Shown piece after piece: positions 15,751 through 21,629 of a DNA stretch of 48,325 nt. Each line of letters begins with the position of its first letter. Position 1 is the first letter of the stretch. The notes under the pieces were generated by a model. That model searched no databases, was not told where the DNA came from, and worked only from the letters and a program-made list of their open reading frames with translations. The stretch covers positions 1 to 48,325 of the IMG/VR virus record IMGVR_UViG_3300037488_002528. One strand, 5' to 3'. The translations under genes and the position numbers were made by a program. Source of the DNA: a virus.

Positions 15751-15915
15751 CTATTTATTGCTATTCTCCGCGAATCGCTCGCTAAGTTCATAGGCGTCAA
15801 GGAATGCCCCAACATCGTCTTCACTCAGCCACCCGACTAGCCACCCAGCGGTAGTCATGGGGCATAGCAAGCCCTCGTCTAGCATCCCTAATAGGCGCTC
15901 CCTGTGGCTATTCAT
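15751..15915 (-). CDS. Small conserved phage protein
   Basis: 54 residues from ATG 15915, preferred over 15945 because it overlaps the preceding stop by only 8 bp. R-E-R-L-L-G-M-L-D-E-G-L-L...L-V-G-W-L-S-E-D-D-V-G-A-F is a pattern I recognise from short actinophage proteins of unknown function. Last gene of a five- to six-gene leftward accessory operon. Confidence 0.68.
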   Translation of the reverse strand: MNSHRERLLGMLDEGLLCPMTTAGWLVGWLSEDDVGAFLDAYELSERFAENSNK

Positions 15916-16135
15916 CGCTCTCCCAAAGCCCAAACAGGCTCTCAAACCATCCCCAATAAGCCTGTCCGTCGGTGCTTCGACAGTTGCTATTAAGCCAATC
16001 TATTGACTCATCGACATCGATTCCTGAGTAGCCAAAGTCGCGAGCAATATCTAAGACTCGCTGATTACCTTCTTCAATCGTGTATTGGCACCCGTCGACA
16101 TAGCAGCCGGTTGGCGCGTCTGTTTGTGCTTTCAT
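15908..16135 (-). CDS. Hypothetical protein
   Basis: 75 residues with the AAAGGAGGCAAC-ATG leader. Acidic, with two N-terminal cysteines (C11, C16), a third in the middle, and aromatic-rich end A-Y-W-G-W-F-E-S-L-F-G-L-W. No family recognised. Confidence 0.6.
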   Translation of the reverse strand: MKAQTDAPTGCYVDGCQYTIEEGNQRVLDIARDFGYSGIDVDESIDWLNSNCRSTDGQAYWGWFESLFGLWESDE

Positions 16136-16158
16136 GTTGCCTCCTTTTATAGTTTAAG

Positions 16159-16506
16159 TTAGAACTTGGTTTCTTTCAAGATTGCGCCGTCTAATTTTGC
16201 ATTGCGTAGATTTGCACCGGACAAGTTTGTATTGGTGAGGATTGCGCCTGATAGGTCTGCACCGGACAGGTTTGCACCGGATAGGTCTGCGCGGTCTAGG
16301 TTTGCACCGGTCAGGTCTGCACCGCACAGGTCTGCGTAGTTTAAGCACGCGCCATTTAGGTCTGCGTCGCGCAGGTCTGCGTGGGTCAGGACTGCGCGAG
16401 TCAGGTCTGCGCCGTACAGGTTTGCGCCGTTTAGAACCGCCAAGCGCAGGTCTGCACCGTACAGGTCTGCGTATGGTTTGATTTCGACTCCGTTTATTGT
16501 TTTCAT
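16159..16506 (-). CDS. Pentapeptide-repeat protein
   Basis: 115 residues. After M-K-T-I-N-G-V-E-I come about 20 tandem A-[DN]-L-x-x repeats forming a right-handed quadrilateral beta-helix. Acidic helices of this type (MfpA, Qnr) mimic DNA and bind gyrase; others are passive rods. The N-terminal tag M-K-T-I-N-G-V-E-I is shared with the gene at 18184-18651 on the other strand. The coding DNA is a near-perfect 15-bp repeat. The ribosome leader is GGAGGCAAC. Confidence 0.88.
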   Translation of the reverse strand: MKTINGVEIKPYADLYGADLRLAVLNGANLYGADLTRAVLTHADLRDADLNGACLNYADLCGADLTGANLDRADLSGANLSGADLSGAILTNTNLSGANLRNAKLDGAILKETKF

Positions 16507-16521
16507 GTTGCCTCCTTTGAT

Positions 16522-16767
16522 TTAGTTGTCGAAGTAAGCGTGTTCGACTACGAACGGGCAATCACAGACCAGTTCGTCTTGGTACAGGTTGGTGACAAAC
16601 TCCAGCGTCACACCGTGCCTGTCTGCAAGGTACCCAAGCATCTCATCTAGTATCGGGAAGTCAGCGTCGGAAGTATGGATTTTGCACTCCCGATGTGCTT
16701 GCCGTTCATCCCACAACAATAAGCATAAGAACGATGGGTCGTTTTTGATTGCAATGTCAATGTTCAT
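16522..16767 (-). CDS. Hypothetical protein
   Basis: 81 residues with the GGAGGCAAC-ATG leader. Contains L-L-L-W-D-E-R, C28 and two cysteines near the end (C-D-C), and an overall mixed alpha/beta pattern. No family recognised. Confidence 0.6.
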   Translation of the reverse strand: MNIDIAIKNDPSFLCLLLWDERQAHRECKIHTSDADFPILDEMLGYLADRHGVTLEFVTNLYQDELVCDCPFVVEHAYFDN

Positions 16768-16787
16768 GTTGCCTCCTTTTTTAGGCG

Positions 16788-17162
16788 TTAGCGCTCGGTT
16801 GCGCTAAAAACAGCGGCTCGTGGCGTAACCCAAGAGTTTACATTTTCAACAAGTTCAACAATCTCGTTGACTTGAGCGTCGGTGAGTGAAATTGTTTCAC
16901 CTTCGTCATCGGTTCCGCCCGTGACGACGACATCGCCTACGATGTAGTCCGTTTTTGCTCCGTAAACATTATCCCAAAGTTGTTGGGCATAAGGATTGTG
17001 GGGAAGTTTTTTTAATTTACCTTCCTCGTTAAGCCACAAAGTCGCTCGGTGCGAGAGCGTGACCGCTTCGATATAACCTCCTACTGCGGTTTGCAGCGTC
17101 TCAAGGCCAACATCGACCAACTCGGTAATGCCGCCTTCGGTGCTAATGGCTATTGCTTTCAT
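16788..17162 (-). CDS. DUF3846-like protein
   Basis: 124 residues. M-K-A-I-A-I-S-T-E-G, L-E-T-L-Q-T-A-V-G-G-Y-I-E-A-V, L-W-L-N-E-E-G-K-L-K and I-V-G-D-V-V-V-T-G-G match DUF3846, a family frequent in actinophage accessory regions and of unknown function. A C-terminal extension rich in V/N/S follows. Same GGAGGCAAC leader. Confidence 0.78.
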   Translation of the reverse strand: MKAIAISTEGGITELVDVGLETLQTAVGGYIEAVTLSHRATLWLNEEGKLKKLPHNPYAQQLWDNVYGAKTDYIVGDVVVTGGTDDEGETISLTDAQVNEIVELVENVNSWVTPRAAVFSATER

Positions 17163-17182
17163 GTTGCCTCCTTTTGGTTTTA

Positions 17183-17581
17183 TTAGGATTTAGTGCCGGT
17201 CAGGTTTGCGCCGGTCAGGTCTGCGTAGTCTAGGTCTGCGCCACGCAGGTCTGCGTCAGTTAGGTCTGCGTCAAACAGGATTGCGTCGTACAAGTCTGCG
17301 CCGGACAACTGTGCGGAGCGCAGGTTTGCGTGAGACAACTTTGCGCCACGCAAGTTTGCACCGGTGAGGTTTGCGCCCGATAGGTCTGCATAGGACAGGT
17401 TTGTTTTGTAAAGGTTTGCGCCACGCAGGTCTGCGTTAGTCAGGTTTGCGCCGTGCAGGGTTGCGTCGGACAAATCTGCGCGAGACAGGTCTGCGTTGGA
17501 CAAGTCTTCGTAGGACAAGTTTGCTTTGGACAAGTCTGCGTTAGTCAGGATTGCGCCTGCTACAATTTTTACTGTTTTCAT
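17183..17581 (-). CDS. Pentapeptide-repeat protein
   Basis: 132 residues, with about 24 A-[DN]-L-x-x repeats beginning at residue 8. First gene after the minus-strand promoter 17626-17654, with a longer leader ending GGAGCGGCAAC that is copied almost exactly before 37659. Predicted beta-helix rod; function unknown, possible gyrase or DNA-mimic role. Confidence 0.88.
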   Translation of the reverse strand: MKTVKIVAGAILTNADLSKANLSYEDLSNADLSRADLSDATLHGANLTNADLRGANLYKTNLSYADLSGANLTGANLRGAKLSHANLRSAQLSGADLYDAILFDADLTDADLRGADLDYADLTGANLTGTKS

Positions 17582-17637
17582 GTTGCCGCTCCTTTTGTTT
17601 GCTGGCCTTCTCTCTCTACACCCCTACATTAGCAGGT
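17579..17637. repeat. Duplicated leader/promoter segment, copy 1
   Basis: About 57 bp spanning the start codon, ribosome site, leader and -10 of the leftward gene are nearly identical to 37657-37716 (two mismatches seen). The two copies lie in matching divergent-promoter islands 20 kb apart. Confidence 0.75.
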
Positions 17638-17654
17638 CTCGGCGCTCCGCACAA
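17626..17654 (-). promoter_or_regulatory. Promoter of leftward accessory operon
   Basis: Minus strand: TTGTGC (17654-17649), 17-bp spacer ending TGC, TAATGT (17631-17626). Transcribes 17581 to 15751. Part of the five-member promoter family. Confidence 0.7.
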
Positions 17655-17696
17655 GGACTGTTTAAAACGGTGCTATTACTCATAAAATGTAAACCA

Positions 17697-17725
17697 TTGC
17701 GTTGGGCAAGCATCTATGCTAATGT
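17697..17725 (+). promoter_or_regulatory. Promoter of rightward accessory operon
   Basis: TTGCGT (17697-17702), 17-bp spacer ending TGC, TAATGT (17720-17725), about 43 bases before ATG 17769. Divergent partner of 17626-17654. Confidence 0.7.
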
Positions 17726-17768
17726 ATACCTGTAGGGAGAAAAAGCCAGCAACAGAAAGAGAGGCACC

Positions 17769-18152
17769 ATGCAAACAGCGGATGTAAGCCAAGTAGATGT
17801 AAGTAAATTCCAAACCCCAAAACTAGTAATTCAAGTTCTTGGAAAAGACTTGAACTACTGGCGCCCCGGCGCTGGTTTTGCTCGCGGTGGTTACGACCTC
17901 CTAGCGCCTTTTTTCAAGCAATTCGGCGGCGGTGGCCGCAAGCCTATTGTTTGGTCGACTCCGTTCAAAACGCTCTTGACCAAGCCGAACGCTTACTTGG
18001 TGGGCGCCACGCTTAATCAACTCCCCGACGGTATTTGGGAGGTAGATGTTAACTACGATTACCCTCTTGGCCAGCGTTTATTCTTCTACGGTGCAACTGC
18101 CGATGAAGCCGTCACCGCTGCCATCGATTCAGCACAAAAGTACCAAGCCTAA
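17769..18152 (+). CDS. Hypothetical protein, first gene of rightward accessory operon
   Basis: 127 residues with a GAGAGGCACC-ATG leader. Glycine-rich loop G-G-G-G-R near residues 54-58 and beta-rich C-terminal half (I-W-E-V-D-V-N-Y-D-Y, L-F-F-Y-G-A-T-A-D-E-A). The end resembles a small fold followed by a helix. No family recognised. Confidence 0.65.
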   Translation: MQTADVSQVDVSKFQTPKLVIQVLGKDLNYWRPGAGFARGGYDLLAPFFKQFGGGGRKPIVWSTPFKTLLTKPNAYLVGATLNQLPDGIWEVDVNYDYPLGQRLFFYGATADEAVTAAIDSAQKYQA

Positions 18153-18183
18153 TCAAAACAATTAAACTAAAAAGGGAGGCAAC

Positions 18184-18651
18184 ATGAAAACAATAAACGG
18201 AGTCGAAATCGAAGCAGGCGCAATCCTGACCGCCACAAACCTGATTGACACAGATTTGTCCGAAGTAGACTTGTCCTACGCAGACTTGACCTATGCAAAA
18301 CTGGTTGACGCAAATCTGCACAAAGCAAACCTCAGCCACGCAGACTTAACCTATGCAGACCTGACTGACGCAAACCTGACCGGCGCAAAGTTGTACCGCG
18401 TAATCCTATCCGGCGCACACTTAACCGGCGCAGACTTGTCCGGCGTAGACTTGCGCTCTGTGAACCTGTCCGGCGCAAAGTTGCGCTACGCAAATCTGAC
18501 TAAAGCAGACCTGTCGGGCGCATACCTGCGCAACGCAGACCTGACCGGCGCAAACCTGCGTGGAGCAATCCTGTCCTATGCAGTCCTAGACGGTGCAAAC
18601 CTAAAGGGCGCAAAATTAGACGGCGCAATCTTAGTTGGAACCCAATTCTAA
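18184..18651 (+). CDS. Pentapeptide-repeat protein
   Basis: 155 residues; the N-terminal tag M-K-T-I-N-G-V-E-I is the same as in 16159-16506, followed by about 28 A-[DN]-L-x-x repeats. The two genes lie on opposite strands on either side of a divergent promoter, so they probably arose by duplication with inversion. Leader AAAGGGAGGCAAC. Beta-helix rod of unknown partner. Confidence 0.88.
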   Translation: MKTINGVEIEAGAILTATNLIDTDLSEVDLSYADLTYAKLVDANLHKANLSHADLTYADLTDANLTGAKLYRVILSGAHLTGADLSGVDLRSVNLSGAKLRYANLTKADLSGAYLRNADLTGANLRGAILSYAVLDGANLKGAKLDGAILVGTQF

Positions 18652-18674
18652 CTTAAACTAAAAAGGGAGGCAAC

Positions 18675-19040
18675 ATGAAAACAGTCAAAATAGAAATAGA
18701 CCAACACAAAAGCAAAAATGCTACTGCTGTTAATACGGTACTGCCGGATAGCGGTAAAATAAAAATAGAAATATACACACCCATTGACTTTGATGCCGGT
18801 TACGCAACGGGCGAAGTTGTTTTTGATGAGACCGGCGATGTCGTAACCGGTACTCCTCGCATAACAACTATCAATTGGGGTTCGGGCGCTTTTTCTATTA
18901 AAGATGCGGTAGCGTTTCACAGCGCGTTCGGAGCGGCAATCGAAGAAGCCAAAGAGCAGGCATTCAATAACTTTTACGAAGTAACCGAGGCCAAGCACGC
19001 TCGCAATTTGGCTTTGCTGAGTAGCGATACCAGCGTTTAA
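18675..19040 (+). CDS. Hypothetical protein
   Basis: 121 residues with the AAAAAGGGAGGCAAC leader. Beta-rich first half (K-I-K-I-E-I-Y-T-P-I), then T-I-N-W-G-S-G-A-F-S-I-K-D-A-V-A-F-H and a helical end. Starts M-K-T-V-K-I like the pentapeptide protein at 17581, perhaps a copied leader. No family recognised. Confidence 0.65.
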   Translation: MKTVKIEIDQHKSKNATAVNTVLPDSGKIKIEIYTPIDFDAGYATGEVVFDETGDVVTGTPRITTINWGSGAFSIKDAVAFHSAFGAAIEEAKEQAFNNFYEVTEAKHARNLALLSSDTSV

Positions 19041-19052
19041 CATGAGTCAATT

Positions 19053-19244
19053 ATGAACGAATACGAACGCGACGAACTTGGCCGCTGGACTGGCCGATAC
19101 AAAAAACAAAGTGTTGTATGGCACGACTTGGGGTTCGTAAAAGTCTCAAGCGATTACGGCGACCAAGAAGAACTAAATGCCATCGCTTATGAACGGTGGA
19201 TTGAAGACAAAAACACGGAGGAAAATGATGACGACGGTAAATAA
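19053..19244 (+). CDS. Small acidic protein with E-R-D-x-x-G-R-W motif
   Basis: 63 residues, no clear ribosome site. The start, Y-E-R-D-E-L-G-R-W-T-G, resembles the E-R-D-x-x-G-R-W-[GT]-S-G core of the polyprotein linkers at 24-35 kb. The end is strongly acidic. No other family recognised. Confidence 0.5.
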   Translation: MNEYERDELGRWTGRYKKQSVVWHDLGFVKVSSDYGDQEELNAIAYERWIEDKNTEENDDDGK

Positions 19245-19455
19245 TAGTGAACTAGCCGGAGGCTGCGGAGATATAGCCGACGAGTTGGCCGCATTGGAGC
19301 AGCGCGTGGAACAGGTGTCCGCTACGCTCGCAGAATACGACCGATTGCTGCGACCAGTAGCCGACGCAATCGCGCTGGCATCTCGGCTGGCCAGTTGGGC
19401 TGCGGTAAACTTTCAAGAACAATCAAAGGAGGAAGACAATGACAACAGAAACTGA
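19228..19455 (+). CDS. Small coiled-coil protein
   Basis: 75 residues from ATG 19228, six bases after GGAGG; ATG 19225 is the alternative. A-D-E-L-A-A-L-E-Q-R-V-E-Q-V-S-A-T-L-A-E-Y-D has clear heptad spacing (about residues 16-38). Overlaps the previous gene by 17 bp and the next by 17 bp. Function unknown. Confidence 0.55.
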   Translation: MTTVNNSELAGGCGDIADELAALEQRVEQVSATLAEYDRLLRPVADAIALASRLASWAAVNFQEQSKEEDNDNRN

Positions 19456-19648
19456 AGAACTAGCGGAGTACGCACTTCTAGACGCTCTCGCTTTAAATGT
19501 AGCGATAGGCGGAGGCGATACCGGCAAGAAGGCGGCGATTGAAGAAGCCGAAGAGGCTGGCCTCAGCGTCGAACGAATTGCTGAGTTGATTGCTTCACAT
19601 CTTGAGGCGGTTCGCCTTGCTAAATTATTTGGCGGTATACCTAGTTAA
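19439..19648 (+). CDS. Small helical protein
   Basis: 69 residues with an AAAGGAGG site. Alanine/glutamate-rich helices (E-E-A-E-E-A-G-L-S-V-E-R-I-A-E-L-I-A), with a glycine turn A-I-G-G-G-D-T-G-K-K that is not a full P-loop. No family recognised. Confidence 0.58.
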   Translation: MTTETEELAEYALLDALALNVAIGGGDTGKKAAIEEAEEAGLSVERIAELIASHLEAVRLAKLFGGIPS

Positions 19649-19665
19649 TCAAAGGAGGCAAAATA

Positions 19666-19803
19666 ATGAGTAATCAAACGCAGAGTGAGCAACTTGCCCA
19701 CAATTGCTACGAGTGGGCGGTTCGTTATGAGTTTGACGATGATGGCCGAGATTATCATGGCTACGAGTGTGGGAAATGCGGCAAATTTATCGAAGCGAGT
19801 TGA
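19666..19803 (+). CDS. 45-residue zinc-ribbon-like protein
   Basis: AAAGGAGG site upstream of ATG 19666. The end carries Y-E-C-G-K-C-G-K-F with an additional C14, a half zinc ribbon. The frame ends four bases inside a run leading to the next ribosome site. Too short for family assignment; likely a small regulatory or scaffold peptide. Confidence 0.6.
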   Translation: MSNQTQSEQLAHNCYEWAVRYEFDDDGRDYHGYECGKCGKFIEAS

Positions 19804-19816
19804 CAAGGGAGGCGAC

Positions 19817-19996
19817 ATGACGACGGCTCAAGGAATCTTTTTAGCAATGGCTGGTCTAGTGATTCTCGGCGCACTTGCTCGCGAACTGTTGAACCGGCTT
19901 CTGTCAAAAGACGGCTATGAATACACCACGCTCGTGCTGGTGATGGCAGGGCTTGGAGTTACGATTGCCGGACTTGACGGCCTTGCTCATGCCTGA
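19817..19996 (+). CDS. Two-helix membrane protein
   Basis: 59 residues from ATG 19817, after AAGGGAGGCGAC. Two hydrophobic helices (about residues 6-22 and 36-57) with a short charged loop R-E-L-L-N-R-L-L-S-K-D. It could be a holin-like or superinfection-exclusion-like membrane protein; nothing decides between them. It overlaps the next gene by 8 bp, so longer forms of both frames were rejected. Confidence 0.6.
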   Translation: MTTAQGIFLAMAGLVILGALARELLNRLLSKDGYEYTTLVLVMAGLGVTIAGLDGLAHA

Positions 19997-20990
19997 CTTG
20001 GATTGTTATGTTTCGCAATGGCATTACATAAAACATATTGCTCCGGTTTGGAAAAACCTATCAAGCACGGGCAAGTTTGTTGTAAAGAAAAAAGAACTGG
20101 TTGGTCACGCAGCAGCATTGGGCATCGTTGCCGAAGTCGGCTCTCCCAAAAGCGAGAGTCGCCGCCCTGTGTTGGTTGCCGGTGGCGCAGACCTGCAATC
20201 AGTAGGAGACAGACCCGTTGCTTTGATGGAACACGGAGCAGGGCAAACCTACATCGATAGTGACAACATTTCTTACGCAGGAGGGCTAGGTCGCGAGCGG
20301 GTTGAGTTGTTTCTTTGCCCAAGTGAAGCGGTAGCCAATGCAAACCTGACCTCATGGCCAGCGGCTCGCGCGCGCGTGGTCGGGGTGCCGTACCTTGACG
20401 AGTGGATTGACCGACGCTCTGAGTTAGAGGAGCAGCGAAAACGGTCGGCTCCGATGGTGGTCATTAGTTTTCATTGGCCTGCGCGGGTAAGCATTGAATC
20501 CGGAACGGCGTGGCCTGATTGGTGCCACCAACTGAGCGACCTAAAAGACTCGTGCGACCGGCGAGGTTGGCAACTGCGTGGACACGGCCACCCCAAGGTT
20601 ATTGATAACTTGAGGCGAGCCTACAAAGAAGCCAACATTCGCGTTGTCGAATCGTGGCAAGAAGTCATGGCGCAGGCTTCGCTCTACATTGTGGACAACT
20701 CCTCCACGCTTTATGAGTTTGCTGCCGCCGGAGCCGAAAAAACAATTGCTCTTCGGTCTTCCAAGTGGCGGCGAGATGTTCACCACGGCCTTAGATTTTG
20801 GGATGCAGTACCTTGCCCTGATTTAGAACCTGACGACAAGATAGAACGGTGGCTTGATATTACGATGGCAGACCCGTCACATCACCAAGAAAAGCGTGCT
20901 GCCGCGCTCAAGGTAGCCTACGGAGATACACTTGACGGACTATCCACACAACGAGCCGCAACCGCAATTAACGATTGGTTGGAATCATGA
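19989..20990 (+). CDS. CDP-glycerol/teichoic-acid-type glycerophosphotransferase-like protein
   Basis: 333 residues from ATG 19989. M-E-H-G-A-G-Q-T-Y, F-L-C-P-S-E and G-H-G-H-P with D-N-S-S-T-L-Y-E-F-A-A-A-G match the GT-B fold of the Glyphos_transf family that adds polyol phosphate to cell-wall polymers. In a phage it may decorate virion proteins or alter host surface polymers and so exclude competing phages. It is separated from the first glycan locus by an accessory island that looks inserted. Confidence 0.75.
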   Translation: MPDLDCYVSQWHYIKHIAPVWKNLSSTGKFVVKKKELVGHAAALGIVAEVGSPKSESRRPVLVAGGADLQSVGDRPVALMEHGAGQTYIDSDNISYAGGLGRERVELFLCPSEAVANANLTSWPAARARVVGVPYLDEWIDRRSELEEQRKRSAPMVVISFHWPARVSIESGTAWPDWCHQLSDLKDSCDRRGWQLRGHGHPKVIDNLRRAYKEANIRVVESWQEVMAQASLYIVDNSSTLYEFAAAGAEKTIALRSSKWRRDVHHGLRFWDAVPCPDLEPDDKIERWLDITMADPSHHQEKRAAALKVAYGDTLDGLSTQRAATAINDWLES

Positions 20991-21139
20991 AAACCGACGA
21001 ACCGCTTTCACACATTATTTTCTACGGACATAGGGTGTGGTCGGTTCCAGCAAACAATGTGAAGTTAGTAGCGCGCCTGACTAGAGCCGCAATAGTGACG
21101 CACGAACTTGGCAACAAGAAGGAAAACGATGAAACCTAA
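20987..21139 (+). CDS. Small hypothetical protein
   Basis: 50 residues; ATG overlaps the previous stop (ATGA) and the end overlaps the next gene by 11 bp. I-I-F-Y-G-H-R-V-W-S-V-P-A resembles the start of short actinophage proteins of unknown role. Confidence 0.6.
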   Translation: MKTDEPLSHIIFYGHRVWSVPANNVKLVARLTRAAIVTHELGNKKENDET

Positions 21140-21299
21140 GAACTTGGGCGAATGGATAGACCTCGGAGTATCAAAAGGCTGGTGTTCTCAGCCCGTATGT
21201 GACACGCATGACGGAATTTCGTGGAGCGAAGAAGAACTGCAAGAGTGGGAAGATGGGTACGACCCGTGCGCGACCGTGGTGCGAATTAATCTTGACTGA
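21129..21299 (+). CDS. Small conserved phage protein (W-C-S-x-P-V-C type)
   Basis: 56 residues from ATG 21129 behind AAGGA. G-W-C-S-Q-P-V-C-D-T-H-D-G, a block of glutamates and G-Y-D-P-C match a family of tiny actinophage proteins that I recognise. Three conserved cysteines and a histidine could bind metal. Function unknown. Confidence 0.78.
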   Translation: MKPKNLGEWIDLGVSKGWCSQPVCDTHDGISWSEEELQEWEDGYDPCATVVRINLD

Positions 21300-21576
21300 T
21301 TTGACCGTAGATATCCTTGCGGCTTGGCGGCTGACAAGGCTGTTTGGCGTGGACACCATTACGGAGCCAATGCGAGACAAAACCGTAGAATTTGTCTCTT
21401 TGTATGGGGTAGGTCAAAAAGTATTGCAACTTCTTGATTGTCCGTACTGCCTGAGCATTTGGGCAGCCGGAACAGTTTTGGTTTTAAAAAGGTTACCGCT
21501 TGGAAAAACCGTTGTTCGATTGCTAGCGCTGAGTGCCGTTGCCGGTGAGGTTTCGAGTCGTTTAGATTCTTGGTGA
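21292..21576 (+). CDS. DUF1360-like membrane-associated protein
   Basis: 94 residues from TTG 21292, overlapping the previous stop (TTG at 21301 is also possible). A-A-W-R-L-T-R-L-F-G-V-D-T-I-T-E-P-M-R and L-D-C-P-Y-C-L-S-I-W-A-A-G match DUF1360, a small family with a C-x2-C motif and two hydrophobic helices found just before phage structural genes. Function unknown. Confidence 0.72.
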   Translation: MTDLTVDILAAWRLTRLFGVDTITEPMRDKTVEFVSLYGVGQKVLQLLDCPYCLSIWAAGTVLVLKRLPLGKTVVRLLALSAVAGEVSSRLDSW

Positions 21577-21629
21577 TTATTTGTTATAGTGCTTTTACAA
21601 TCTATATTCTAGAGTAGGAATAGCGCTCA

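Noticed and set aside
15736-15770. AT-rich inverted sequence between convergent genes as terminator
   Set aside because: Only a short AAATA/TATTT pairing around a loop, too weak to call.
21199-21291. N-terminal extension of the DUF1360-like gene
   Set aside because: It would overlap the well-supported gene 21129-21299 almost completely; the family-like sequence starts at 21292.
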